NCBI RefSeq assembly: GCF_026212465.1
Contig: NC_080052.1
Location: forward strand, 19,031,182 to 19,095,181
Direction: 5' to 3'
Source: Amaranthus tricolor
Taxonomy: Eukaryota; Streptophyta; Magnoliopsida; Caryophyllales; Amaranthaceae
Length of the DNA: 64,000 nt
The stretch's first letter is position 1; every line of letters starts with the position of its first letter. The notes beneath the pieces are model-generated. The model had not been told where the DNA came from. It saw only the letters and a list, made by a program, of their open reading frames with translations, and made no database searches. Below, piece by piece: positions 48,569 through 61,639 of this stretch. The position numbers and the translations under genes were made by a program.

Positions 48569-49808
48569 TGTTGGCCTCTTAGGTTTTGATGATGACTTCA
48601 CTTCTAAATAAACAAACATGTTTTAGAGATTGTTTTGTAGGTGAATATTCGATTTTGTTAATCGTTGATGAAGCCTATGACTTGGTTCGTGGAAGTTGTA
48701 CATGTCTCAAATATCCAAGAAGTTGGACAATTGCTTTAGAAGTCAGTTTACTGTTCCTAAAGTTAAAGTCCTGACGAAAGTTGTAGATGGAGACAGTGCG
48801 CTGTTCCCCACGATACAGGTCTGAAGAAGACATTGACTGGAAGTTACGAAAATTACGTTTTCTATTTTTGGTTAATGTAAAAGGTTAAAAGTTTAATTAG
48901 TTGCTTAATTAAATTAATTTATTAATTGGCAAAAAGTTTTTTCTAAACGCCTAAAAATATGGAGAAGACTTATTCCTCACTTTGAATTAGTCTCCTATAA
49001 ATTCGGACACCCAAGAGATTTATTCTCTACTTTGAACAAGTCTCCTATAATTTAGGATCTTCCTAGTGACTCATGTACTATTAACCGTACAAGAGAACCG
49101 CAGTCATTTTCCACCTCTACTTTCAATAACTTCCCAATTTTCTTTGGGAGCAAGTAAGTAAATGGAAGTCATGGGGTGAGTGCACTACATGGAAATCGTG
49201 GGTTGAGTGCACTGATGGCTTTTCCCTTTATAAACGAGGGAAGCTACGCTCAAGCGAAGTATGCATTAAAAGTGTCCATTAAGGGAGATCAATTAAGAAA
49301 AATATTCAAAGTTATTTTAATGCCAATTAATTCATTATATTTTTCTTGAGCAACTACTTAATTTTAATCTTCTTAAGAATTGGCCTTGTAAGGGTAATTG
49401 AGTGTTTTTGTTGTAACTAGACTTAAGGGAAGTCTAGGGGAATAGAGAAGCTTCAAGAGAAGCGTGAGAAGAGAAAGAGAAGGAAAAAAGAAGAGAAGAG
49501 AAATAGGCCTAGAGTAGAGAAGCTTCAAGTGAAGCATATTTGTTTTATGTAATTGTAATTGATTGCCTAAAACATAGTGAGAATTTTGAAATCCCGGGGG
49601 GTCGTGGTTTTTCCTTCTTATTAGGCCAAGAAGGTTTCCACGTAAAATCTTTGTCTCCTTTTATTAATTTTCTTTTCGTTTTTGAGTTTAAGTTTTGTTC
49701 TTTACTTGATACAATTCCGCAAAAATTAGAGGCAAAAATCTTAAACCTAATACACAACAATTCACCCCCCCCTTTTGTTGCATTCGATCATCTATTAGCA
49801 TTCATACA
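48569..49808 (+). mobile_element. Copia-type solo LTR, copy B (1,240 bp), TSD CTTAT
   Basis: It runs TGTTGGCCTCTTAGG to CATTCATACA, with CTTAT at 48564-48568 and 49809-49813. It matches copy A (35372-36592) in inverted orientation. GGTTTCCACGTAAAATC (49634 onward) is the motif usual near the end of Copia LTRs. TTTATAAACG near 49228 could be the TATA box. ORFs inside are not genes. Confidence 0.85.
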
Positions 49809-49813
49809 CTTAT

Positions 49814-52800
49814 AATTATATTTGATTGTATTTGTGGTTAATGTCTATTTTGCAGACATAAAATGACTTGTACATTGATATGCCTAATTTTTAAAATCCT
49901 TGACGTGTCAAATTTATTGTTATGAAATTGAGAGCAAAAAGGCTATGGATAATATAATAGGAAACAAAAAGAGAAAAACGAATATGGGAAGGAGTAAGAA
50001 TCAAGTCGAGTCAGGTCATTTTTTCATCCTAACTTCCTCGAACCATGATGAATATCTTTATCATCTACATCAGTGTCATATAATTCACTAATCTTCTTGC
50101 GAATTAAAAAGTAAAGCAAAATATAATCAATTTCAAACTATTTATTGTTTTAACCAAATTGCAAATTCAAAAACAAATTAACTAAAAAAACACAAAATAT
50201 GTTGCACTTATAGATCAAATGACCACACTATATACTAATACATCTAAGTGTAACTCAAATACTTATTTTGTTTTTGGGATAACTCAAATACTTAATTATT
50301 AACTCAATATGCACAAAATCTATTTTAGTCTTACTTGAAAACCAACCAATAATATGTAAGAGAGTAAAATCAATCCGAGAAGGCCCAAGTAATGCCAACA
50401 AAGCCTTGAAAACTACCATCATTACAGATCTAAAAAACGATCCAAATCATGAAACGTATTCGGTAAAATAGTTTATTAGACAATTTTAGCCTATTTTAAC
50501 ACACAAATAGAAAGTTGGGTAATCAAACTATATAATGTTAGTGTTTGGTAAATTAGTCGGCTTATTAATATGAATCAGCTATTTTTGAACAAGCTACTTC
50601 AAGCAAAACGTTCAAATATAAAATCTATTGTTCAAATCAACCACTCAAATTAACTATCGACTAACAGTTATTAGTTGCTTACCAAACACCCCATATCTTT
50701 TTCCCATATCCATATTAATATTCTTTTTTATTTAGGATAGGCTAGAGAATCTCTACTTGCAAGGTAGAAAAAAATTAAGTCTTCCTAGAGTCGGTGGAAT
50801 TAAACCTCTGCCACAAGGATAAAAGGAAAAGTTCCCAACCACCACATCAATCCATAATTCTTAGAACATCCATATATACTTTTGAGTGAGAGTTTGATTG
50901 TGCCTTTTAGTCCCTCGAACATAAATGAAAAGTTATTTAAGGATTTAAAGACAAAATCAAGAGCACAAGGATGCAGGGTATGAACTAAATTTTTTTTTTT
51001 TTGTTTGAAAAAATAGTTGTCAAAACTACAAGCATATAATGTAGATATCATATAACTGTTTATTTTATTTTTTAAAATTAAATATTTGCTGCACTTCTCA
51101 ACATATTGTCACAATATTTTGTGGTCAATAGTATGATCACTTCAATAATCAATGCCCCCAATAAAAATCTCTTTCTAGATAGTTCATATTTACAACTCAA
51201 TACTACACCAACGTTATTACTTCAGCTTTGTATTTACACAATTGCATATTCGAATATATTTCTTGTTTTTTTATGGCAGGCAACATACAACTAACTTAAT
51301 TCCTATAGGATAAGGCATTGCACAGCGAGATCTTCAAATATCCACCTTGATGAAGCTTTCTTTCAGCAGCTAATTAAAGAAAGGAAAAGAACTATAGATA
51401 TAAGGGTGGAAAACACCAAGATACACGATATGACACTACAGTGACCACACTTAATTGTGAACTTGCATTGGAAGTGGGAAGTATAGGACCATTGACAAGG
51501 GAAAAGAGTTGGACATACTGATTTAAAATTGAAGTATGTTTTTTAATGAAGTTTTTTTTATGGTAGGCAGCATACTACTAACTTAAACTCTTTAAAAAGA
51601 CCCTTTGTATAATTTTTATTTAATATAAATATTTTTTTGTGAAATATCTATTTAGTAAATAGAACATCATTTTTTAAGCATATAAAAGTAGACAAATGAT
51701 TTGCAATTGCATGACAGTGAAATTATGAAGTGAGATGCAAATTTATGTCACTTTACCTCAGTTCTCAGACTAATGTCACTTTATCCTTGTTAATTAGTTG
51801 TTCAACGAACAACGGCTCACTCTTCGACCTCTTTTAGCTAAATCATAGTCAAGTGAGATCTTATATTTATTTTTTTTTCATAACTATATTTTTATGAATA
51901 AATTTACTTTAAAGTTTTTAATAAATTAATATAAATTTATTTTTTATAATAAAGCTTAATTTTTTTGAATAATTGAATGATTTTTTTTGAATTTTTTTAA
52001 AAGAGTCAAAAATATTACAAATTTGATCTCATTTTAAAGATGTTGAAAAAATATTACTGTTTGTATAATTATTTTTTAAAAAATTTATTTATAGGTTAAA
52101 TTAATCATTATTAAATAAAATTAATTTTTTAAGCAAATATGATTATGAAGAAGATAAGTAACAATAATCCTAAAGGAAAATGATATGAATTTGCATGATA
52201 GTATAATTGTGAATATAAATTTATTCTACAACTAGTAAATAATCTTGAAAAATAATTTTGCTATATCAAGATATTATTCTCATTTATTTTAGAAATAATA
52301 TTGGAAATAGTATTGAAAAATAATACTGGTTTACAACTTACTCATGTTTCATTATTTTGCTATATCAAGAAGTTATCTCTTATACCAAGGTAAATACTTC
52401 GAAAATAATACTGCTTACCAAATCTTCTTATGCGCATTAAATTGTACTATACTAGAAAATGATTTTCACTGTAAATTCACCTGCCACGTCAATATAAAAT
52501 TGAGTAGGAAAATTTTCGCTAAGAGTCTGACACGTGTCAGTCCTATTTCTTCATTAGTAGTTTTTATAGATTATAGATTATTTATATGTGCACTAGTTAG
52601 TTAAATATACTTTAACATTGGACTCTTGTAGAAACAGGGTGTGCTGGGCCTTATAAAAACAAAATACGTGCTTTGAATAGATCAAGCCTATAACGCTCGT
52701 CATTTATCTTATATCTTAAAATTTTCTGAAATTAATTATTTGCTATGAATATGACTTTTTATTTTTTACTGTTTTTGCAAGTAATACATACAATACTATT

Positions 52801-52983
52801 ATTGAAGACATTTCTGCTAAAAGCATTTAAATAAACAGAGGCTAATAAATAATAACATAGTCAAAAAATAAAGTACTAGATATAATGTTTTAAATAAGTA
52901 GAAGCACCAATGCAATACAAGCCCACATATATGTTTTGCTGGTAATTTGATATCACCAGTGGATAAAAACAAACTGTAATATA
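49814..52983. other. AT-rich intergenic region
   Basis: Apart from a MITE at 50462-50693 nothing coding was recognised. The small ORFs lack family features and lie in A/T-rich, repetitive sequence. Confidence 0.4.
50462..50693. mobile_element. MITE, second copy of the family in the DUF1005 intron
   Basis: CGGTAAAATAG, CAATTTTAGCCTATTTTA and GTTAGTGTTTGG align in order with 853-1120, and the end TTACCAAACACCCC resembles its right terminus. The exact ends are approximate. Confidence 0.55.
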
Positions 52984-53243
52984 CTCCCTCCTAATCAATT
53001 TAGATGTCTTATTTGCTTAGGCACGGTTATTAAGGATGGTGTGGGGTCCATTAAAAAGAGTAAGTAGTGAAGGGTAAGTAGTGAAGGGTAGTTGGGTAAG
53101 TAAGGTATATAGGGGTATATTCGTAATTACTTGTGTGAACTAAGGATATTTAGGTAAAAAAAGATTGATAAAAATAGAAATGGAACAACTAAAAATATTT
53201 TGCCAAATAAGGAAATGGGACAACTAAATTGGTTCGGAGGGAG
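52984..53243. mobile_element. Stowaway-like (Tc1/mariner) MITE, TSD TA
   Basis: CTCCCTCCTAATCAATTTAG at the left and CTAAATTGGTTCGGAGGGAG at the right form inverted repeats, flanked by TA (52982-52983, 53244-53245). The 260-bp length and CTCCCTCC ends are typical of Stowaway elements. Confidence 0.85.
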
Positions 53244-53489
53244 TACTAAATATAGAATCCTCATCAGCACCATTTGCGTTAAGAATTATTTTTCCAGTAG
53301 ATTATGATGCACCACCATGCATCAGTTTATTTATCTTCAGTCACCGCAAACCACCAACACATAAAGCAATGTCATACTCATCGCAATTCCGATAATACAT
53401 AAGAACACAAAATACGAAGCAAGCATTTATTTCAATTCTATAGGAACAAAAACATAATTTATGCTAACCAAAACATGATTACTAAATAT

Positions 53490-54065
53490 GAAGAGCACCA
53501 TCCTCATCCTCATCCTCATCATCGATTTTCTCAATTGTTTCTTCCTCAATTGGACTTTAAAGAACTACGATTCAACAAAATAATCTTTCCCCCCAAGACT
53601 AAATGCAGATTTCGAAGCCACTAAGCTAACCAGAATGGTAAGCAAATCTCGGGCTAATAGTGCTAACTTCGAATACCTTTTTGCACTTTGTTGTCAATGT
53701 TCCAACTCATCTAAGTCCATATTAACATGAACTTGATCCTCTTCAAAATGAGTCCAACCGTGATTTTTAAGCTCCAATATTTAAAAATAGCGGAGTATAA
53801 CTTTCATAACCATCTTGTAAATTATCAAACCCACTATATAAAGGAGGGCTAGCAACTACATGAGAAGTGGAAGCTTGTAACTTATAAGCCTAGATTACAA
53901 AGTATCTAATACTTTGATAACTCGTACCATACCTTCTTCTTGCCCAAACACTTTCACTAAACAAAATTCTACAAATTTTAACTTGAATCGAGGATCCAAA
54001 ATAGTCGCACAACATAACTGCAAGTTGTATTCCTTTCAATACTAGTCAAATTTTTTAACATTGGA
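53490..54065 (-). pseudogene. Eroded hAT transposase C-terminal region
   Basis: On the - strand broken frames read LDSRFKLKFVEFC and, after gaps, LLTILVSLVASKSAFSLGGKI with a following RSSLK, matching the end of plant hAT transposases including the dimerisation domain. Stops and frame changes abound. No terminal repeats were located. Confidence 0.65.
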
Positions 54066-54632
54066 TCCACAATAAATGACAATAATTGATGAGGGCCACT
54101 TTTTTTCCAAAGTAAATGACAATGAATCAACCAAGGCTTCTTTGAAATTAAATATTACATATATCACTAAAGACCAAATAAATTATCACTAAACCAATTT
54201 ATTGTGAAACTTAAAAGATAAACCAAATATTATTACACTAAAATTATAAATCAATGATTTTTTTAATGTCATTAAATTTTATATCGCTGTTAATTTTGTT
54301 ATAGTATAACAAAATTATTTTACAAAATTGAATTACCGACTTTTTGTGGAACTAGTGACAAAAATTAATTACACAACAAGATACTTTCTGGGTTTTTCTC
54401 CTTCTCACTATTTCTTTCCCTTTTTTCCTTTTTTTCCCCCACATGTTCCAATTTTGTTAATACATTAAATAGAGAAGCAGTGAAGTACCGAAATTGAAGA
54501 GAGCAAGTTATGAGATTGAATAAATTAATTGTTAGGGTTTTGATTTGGGAAACTTTTAGGGTATAGAATTGTGGGTGAGTTTTTAGTGTTCAAATGATGG
54601 AGGAGAAAGTGATAAAAAAAATGATCGAAGAC

Positions 54633-54826
54633 TGTTAAGGAAATTTTGGAGATTTTAGGCAAATATCAATTTATTTCCTTTTTCTAAGAGATTTACCATA
54701 TATTTAGGCCTTAATTGTTATCATAATATCTTGATTGTGATCTAGAATATTTTCTTGTAACCTATATTAATCAAACTATGAAGCAATGGAAAGGCAAGAC
54801 AATTAAACCGAAAATCAATTCTAATA
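54633..54826 (+). repeat. Copia 5' LTR
   Basis: It is 194 bp and nearly identical to 59499-59692. The differences are mainly A/G or C/T (for example TTATTTCC versus TTGTTTCC, GATTGTG versus GATTGTA). Confidence 0.87.
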
Positions 54827-54856
54827 TGGTATCAGTCGCTCAGGATTTTACGATTC

Positions 54857-54861
<5 letters not shown>

Positions 54862-54899
<38 letters not shown>
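54862..54899. repeat. Poly-A run (38 A) downstream of the primer-binding site
   Basis: This uninterrupted A run lies in the element's leader, between the primer-binding site and the Gag start. Confidence 0.95.
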
Positions 54900-54900
<1 letters not shown>

Positions 54901-54937
54901 AGAAGAAGAAGAAGAGAAACCCAGAACACGACCTACC

Positions 54938-57900
54938 ATGGCTGGAAATCAGCCACCATCACCACCGCCTCCACCAAAAATTGATTCTTTTTCTCCGTAT
55001 TATCTTGGCCCTCATGATCGGCCCGGTGATTTCATCACTCCGACTCGACTCCGTGGAGACAATTATGATGAATGGGCTAACGATGTTTAAATGGCTTTAC
55101 AAGCAAGACGGAAATTTGTCTTCTTGAATGGCCAAATTACTTCACCCACATCTCCTTGTACATAAGATGATTGGGATACTCTTCAAGCAATGCTTATTTC
55201 GTGGCTCATGAACACCATCGATCCCGAAATCAAAACCACACTTTCTAGATACAAAGATGCCAAAAGGCTCTGGGATACTCTTAAATCCCGTTTTTCCATT
55301 GTTAATGGACCTCGAATTCAGCAGCTTAAATCATCAATTGCTCGTTGTGAGCAAACGAAAATCATGTCAATTGCACAATACTTTAGGAAATTAACATCTT
55401 TGTGGGAAGAATTGAATAATTATGAACCCCTAATTACCTGTTCTTGCTGCGTTTCTTGTACGGCAGGCGAGGAGCATGCGAAAAGAAGAGACAATACAAG
55501 ACTCCATCAATTTTTAATGGGCTTATATCCCGAAAATTTCTCACAAATTCGAGCAAACATATTGTCTCAAGATCCCCTTCCCTCTCTTGATCGTGCGTAT
55601 CAATTACTTGTTCAAGATGAACGGGTTCGACTCACGCGGTCTCTACCGGAGGACAAGCCTCTTGATGCTGTTGGTTTTGCCGTTCGAGCGCCACCAGGAA
55701 GGGCCAAATCTAAGCAGCCGATATGGGCCGCAGGTACAGCCGGTGTAACCTCAGATCCACGAGACAAACAGGACAAATCAATGCTATTTTGCTCACATTG
55801 TAGGAAAACGGGTCATGAACGATCCGGATGTTTTGAATTGAATGGTTACCCAGAATGGTGGCCACCGGGATCTTCAAAGCTGCAGCCCAGAAATTCAGGT
55901 ACTGCTGGTCGTGGTAAACCGCCTCAAAACGCAGGCAAGGGTCGTGGTGGCTCCGCCATGGCTCACGCTCTCAGCACCAGCAGCCATATCACCTCTTCTC
56001 TTCCTTCAACTAATGAACAGGTTGGGCATGTTTTCTCACCAGAACAATGGAAGATACTTGCTTCCTTCATTGGTAATAATAAGATATCTGATGATAGATT
56101 AACGGGTGAGTTTGGTTGCAATTTATGGATTATTGATACGGGAGCTTCCCGACATGTTACTTGTACCGATTCGTGGTTGTTTGATGTTCATAATGTCACT
56201 TGCTCGGTGGGTTTTCCTAATGGAAAATCTGTGGTCGCAACAAAGGAAGGATCCGTCTGTTTATCTGAAAATTTAATTCTTAAACATGTGCTTTTTGTTC
56301 CGGAATTATGTTGCAATTTAATTTCGGTCTCGCAAATTATTGATGATTTAAAATGTACTGTACAATTTACTCCTACTAATTGTGTTATACAGGACCAATT
56401 GAGGGAGCCGATTGGGACGAGCATTAGGAGGAATGGACTTTTCTACTTTGAGGGAACTAATTAGGCTCAACAAATCTTGGTGAATGCGGTATTCTCTACT
56501 TTGGATTTATGGCACAAAAGGATGGGTCACCCCTCTGAAAATGTAGTGAAGCTTCTTCCCACTGTTTCTAGTAGTAAGGGTAGTTTAAATAAAGTTTGTG
56601 ATGTTTGTTTCCGTGCAAAACACTCTAGGGACAAATTCATTTTGAGTAACAATAAAGCCTCCAGAATATTTGAAAAAGTTCATTGTGATTTATGGGGTCC
56701 ATATCGACACCCATCTTCCTGTGATGCAAGATATTTTTTGACTATAGTTGATGACTTCTCCAGAGCCATTTGGCTTTATTTGATGATTGATAAAACAGAA
56801 GTATTTAGTATGTTTATGTCCTTTGTGGCCATGATAAATAGACAATTTTCTCAAAACATTAAAGTGGTTCAAAGTGACAATGGAACTGAATTTAATTGTT
56901 TGCTGGATTACTTTAATGATAATGGGATTTTATTCCAAACTTCTTGTGTTGGGACACCACAACAGAATGGTCAGGTTGAACGAAAACATAAACATATTTT
57001 AAATGTTGCACGGGCTTTACGGTTTCAAGCAAACTTACCTATTTATTTTTTGGGGGAGAGTGTTTTAACTGCTGCACATCTCATTAATCGAACACCTAGA
57101 CCTTTACTCCAAAATAAATCACCCTTTGAAATCCTTTTTGATAAATTACCTTCTTATGATACAATTCGTACTTTTGGGTGTCTCTGTTTTGCCCACAACC
57201 AAAAGACAAAGGGGGATAAGTTTGCTAGTCGTAGTCGAAAGTGTGTTTTCATGGGTTATCCATTTGGTCAAAAAGGGTGGAAATTATTTGATCTGGATTC
57301 TAAGCAATTTTTTGTCTCTCGAGATGTGAAATTTTTTGAGGATGTCTTCCCTTTTCTTGATCCGGACACTACACATATCATTCCCGAACACATTGTTCCA
57401 CTCCATAATTATGTGGATTTTGATTTTGCTGAATGCACTTCTGATTGTATACCCTCTTCTAGCCCAACTCTTTCACAGCCCAATTCCACAAATGACCCTC
57501 CTCTCACGCCCAACTCACAAATCCAACCTCAACAACATTCAATTCCACAATCAAACCTAAGCCCAACTACCATGCAGCCCACAATTCAGCCCGAAACACA
57601 ACTCAGCCCAATTCCTCAGCAGCCTCTGCCCATAGATCAGCCCACTGCATCAGATCAGCCCAACCGAAATGAAATTGGGCCTGCTGTCCTAGATCAGCCC
57701 ACAGATCAGTCCACCTCTTCACAAATAGCTCAGTCCCACGATATGACCTTGGGCCGCGGTCTCAGACACAAGTTTCCTAATGTTCGGCATAAGGATTATG
57801 TGACCCATACTATTGTACAGAAAAGTCCATCTCCTTCATCTGTCCCGTCCAATGGGCATCCTTCAGGTACTCCATATCCTATAGCACATTACGTAAATTG

Positions 57901-59491
57901 TAACAGTTATTCTTTACGTTATCGGAATTTTCTTGCAGCTATAATTTCAGGCAAAGAACCACGATCGTTTAAGGAGGCCATGAAAGATGAAGGATGGAGA
58001 CGCTCAATTCAGGATGAAATACAGGCTTTAGAGAAGAATGGCACATGGACTATGGAGGATCTCCCTCCGGGTAAGAAGGCTCTTGGTAGTCAATGGGTGT
58101 ATCGTATCAAATATAAATCCGATGGGAGTATTGAACGTCTTAAATCTCGCCTTGTTGTTTTCGGTAATCATCAAACCGAAGGGATGGACTACAATGAAAC
58201 TTTTGCTCCAGTTGCTAAAATGGTAACTGTTCGGGCCTTTCTTGCTATTGCTGCTTCTAAAAACTGGGAGTTGCATCAGATGGATGTTCATAATGCCTTC
58301 CTTCATGGCGATCTTGATGAAGAAGTATACATGAAGCTTCCACCCGGTTTTACCTCATCATCCCCTACCCAGGTATGTCGTCTACGAAAGTCTTTATATG
58401 GGTTAAAACAGGCTCCTCGGTGTTGGTTTGCAAAGTTAGTATCTGCATTGAAAGATTACGGGTTCCTTCAGTCTTACTCGGATTATTCCTTATTCACTTA
58501 CTCCCGTGGTTCCATTCAAATAAATGTTCTTGTTTATGTTGATGATCTGATTTTATCTGCGAATGATTCTACAGCCCTGCAAACCTTTAAAGCTTAACTG
58601 TCAGACTGTTTTCATATGAAGGATCTTGGGAGTCTGAAATATTTTTTGGGTATTGAAGTAGCTCGCAGCGCTACGGGTATCTTTCTTTGTCAAAGAAAGT
58701 ATACTCTCGATATTTTGTCTGAAACTGGATTGTTAGGCTCTAAGCCTATCGGGACCCCGATTGAACAAAACCATAAACTTGGTTTAGCTACAGGTGATTT
58801 TCTGTCTGATCCTGAATCCTATAGACGGCTTGTTGGTAGATTGATCTATTTAGCAGTTACTAGACAAGATCTCGCTTACTCAGTACATATCTTGTCTCAA
58901 TTTATGCATTAACCTCGCGCTGAACATTGGGAGGCGGCCTTACGTGTGGTACGCTACTTGAAGGGTACTCCAGGCCAAGGAATTTTATTGAGATCGGACA
59001 GTGATCTTCACTTGCAGGGCTGGTGTGACTCTGATTGGGCAGCCTATCCTCTTACTCGCCGATCTTTAACAGGCTGGTTGGTTTTTCTTGGTCATTCACC
59101 TATTTCATGGAAGACTAAGAAGCAAAATACTGTCTCTCGTAGTTCTGCGGAAGCCGAATATCGATCCATGGCTGCTATAACTTGTGAATTAAAATGGTTG
59201 AAAGGTCTATTGCTTAGTTTGGGCGTCCAACACCCCAAAGCCATCAAATTGTTCTGTGACAGTCAGTCTGCTTTACATATTGCTCGAAATCCAGTTTTTC
59301 ACGAAAGGACGAAACATATTGAAGTCGATTGTCACTTTGTTCGTGATGCAGTATCTATAGGTTTGATCGATCCTTCCTATGTTCCCACACATACACAGCT
59401 CGCTGATGTCTTCACAAAAGCGCTTGGCAAGTCACAGTTTGATGTTTTATTATCCAAGTTGGGCATCTTTTCTCCGGATGCTCCACCTTGA
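54938..59491 (+). pseudogene. Copia Gag-Pol polyprotein, one frame with five stop codons
   Basis: From MAGNQPPSPPPPPKID the same frame runs to the RNase H end at 59491. Gag (UBN2-like) includes LWDTLKSRFS, and a CX2CX4HX4C knuckle lies near 55793. Protease IDTGAS is near 56133. The integrase HHCC region (HKRMGHPSE...CDVC) is near 56510, its core has DLWGPY, QSDNGTEF and PQQNGQVERK, reverse transcriptase has [13 protein letters not shown] and YVDDLIL near 58537, and RNase H has CDSDWA and SRSSAEAEYR. Stops are TAA 55088, TAA 55163, TAG 56462, TAA 58595 and TAA 58910. No frameshift was found across 4.5 kb, so decay is by substitution only. Confidence 0.88.
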
Positions 59492-59498
59492 GGGAGGG

Positions 59499-59692
59499 TG
59501 TTAAGGAAATTTTGGAGATTTTAGGCAAATATCAATTTGTTTCCTTTTCCTAAGAGATTTACCATATATTTAGGCCTTAATTGTTATCATAATATCTTGA
59601 TTGTAATCTAGAATATTTTCTTATAACCTATATTAATCAAACTATGAAGCAATGGAAAGGCAAGACAATTAAACCGAAAATCAATTCTAATA
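59499..59692 (+). repeat. Copia 3' LTR
   Basis: It follows TTGAGGGAGGG directly and repeats the 5' LTR. It ends at TCTAATA, just before AAGAG. Confidence 0.87.
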
Positions 59693-59845
59693 AAGAGAAA
59701 GTGAAACTAGCAGATGAGTATATTATGCACGAGGATGTCATAGTAAATAACGGTGATTTGTAAAGTTAACAAATCACCCCTATGTGGTAAGATTTGATAG
59801 GGGGAGAGTTTTATGATTTTAATTAACGTTTTTTAGTTTTGTTTA

Positions 59846-59847
<2 letters not shown>

Positions 59848-59914
<67 letters not shown>
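59848..59914. repeat. (TTA)n microsatellite
   Basis: About 22 TTA units in an AT-rich intergenic setting. Confidence 0.95.
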
Positions 59915-59915
<1 letters not shown>

Positions 59916-60379
59916 GTCTTTTTATGGTGATTTTCAAATTAAGGTTATTGATTAGAAAATATTGTATTATGCATAACATTTTTAATTATCTATAGAAGTA
60001 CAAATGTTTGTCATGAAAGAGGTCTATTAGAGCCCAATCAGCCAATCTATGTTTATTTACTAAAATCCGTTTATAATCCTTTTTGAACCCTTATCTAATC
60101 CTTATCTTTCTTTTTACAAAGTTAGTTTTCAGCTCAACCCTTTTAAACCCTTCCTATATAGAACCCTTATTATAGAGGGTCGATCACGGGCCACGATGGT
60201 GGTCTAGGCCACTGCACGGGCCTAGTTACGATATATAGAATTATATTACTTCCTTAATTCTCAATTTATGTTTCAATAAGTCAATATTCACAAAAACTAA
60301 GAAAAGTTTAAAATTTTACATAGTAAGTATATTATTTTATTAAATAATAAAGTTTCATCCAAAATGTCAGAAGCTTGGG

Positions 60380-60880
60380 ATTATCGACTTGTTTTTTGCG
60401 GATGATTGGCTGATGTGCAGTTTGTTACTACTGTTAAAGGGATATTAGATGATTTTTCTTCTGTTTCGGGTCTCGTTGTGAGTATGCCTAAGAGTGATGT
60501 GCTTATTGGGAGTGTTTATAAGGATGTTATATCTCCTCTTTCTTCTTGCCGAATCAAATTTGTTGATTGCAAAAGCGTCGTTGATAGAATCCTTCCTAGG
60601 ATCCTTGATTAGACTAGTCACTTTATTTCCTGTGTTGCGAGGGTCCAATTGGTGAGTAGTGTGCTTTAAGATATGGTTTCTTTTTGGGCTCAAATCTTTT
60701 TATTGCTGAAGAAACTGGTTAGGAAGATTAAGAGTATGGTTGTTTGGTATGATAGCGTTGTGTCTCGTTAAAGTCCTATCTCTTGGCCTAAAATATGCTT
60801 GCTCAAGAGTTGTGTGGGGCTTAATTTTCTATAGTCTTGTTTGGAATGAGGTGGCGCTTGTAAAATAAATTTGGGCATAT
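60380..60880 (+). pseudogene. LINE reverse-transcriptase C-terminal fragment
   Basis: Broken frames read FADDW, ILDDFSSVSGLVVSMPKSDV, RVQLVSSVL, VSFWAQIFLLLKK and WPKICLLKSCVGLNFL, the stretch after the catalytic FADD box in plant LINEs. A stop near 60610 and others disable it. No LINE ends were seen. Confidence 0.65.
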
Positions 60881-61639
60881 AATCAACTATCATCCACTAA
60901 AATAATTCTATTTGTCAAGCCTCTTGAGATATGACATTTATTATTTTTCAATATTTTTTAAAATATGCATTAGTATGTATAATGATTAAAACAATTTGAA
61001 ACAACATTATTATCTAGTTAACAAATTGCACTACCAACGTTATATTTATCAAATGAATTCTCAAACATCTATATACTTTATACATTAAAACAACACTCTT
61101 ATCTATTTACAACATTGAACTTACAATCATGAGGAATTTATGATTTTTTTAATTATAATGAAAATTCCCATACAACTATTATCTATACTTCAGTTGTTGT
61201 TATTAACTTTTTAGAAGTTATTAAGATACCCTTGCTAGGTTTAGACATTTCTAATTCAAACATTGCACATCACTTGAAAAATGGATACATATTGTCAATT
61301 TAATTGACTATTTCACCACATCCAATATTTTCTTGTTCAAAAGATTTGGTAGCAATAAGAATTTATTTTTTTGACTTATTATACACAAATGGAAAGTAGA
61401 GATAGTGTTCCATGTAAAAGATTGGAATGAGATAGTTTGGCAAAGGATTCAACCTTATACATTTTTAGTCACAATGTCTAATATTGTAGGAATTTTTTTG
61501 TCTTATTACACTTCTACATATTTTTAGTCACACAAATACAATATTTTTTTATTCATATAACTTCAACCAAAACCTTGAATTTTACAAATTCTATTCAACT
61601 TTTTGAACTGTTAAAGGTTAATTATTTTATTAACTGTAT
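60881..61639. other. AT-rich intergenic, no gene seen
   Basis: Nothing was recognised on either strand. Confidence 0.4.

Larger units (their letters stand above)
54633..59692 (+). mobile_element. Copia retrotransposon, full length
   Basis: The 194-bp LTRs (54633-54826 and 59499-59692) start TGTTAAGG and end TCTAATA, not the usual CA, and differ at about four positions. The primer-binding site TGGTATCAG (54827) is the initiator-Met type. The polypurine tract TTGAGGGAGGG precedes the 3' LTR. The flanks AAGAC (54628-54632) and AAGAG (59693-59697) are a 4-of-5 target duplication. The coding region is a single-frame Copia polyprotein with stops. Confidence 0.88.
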
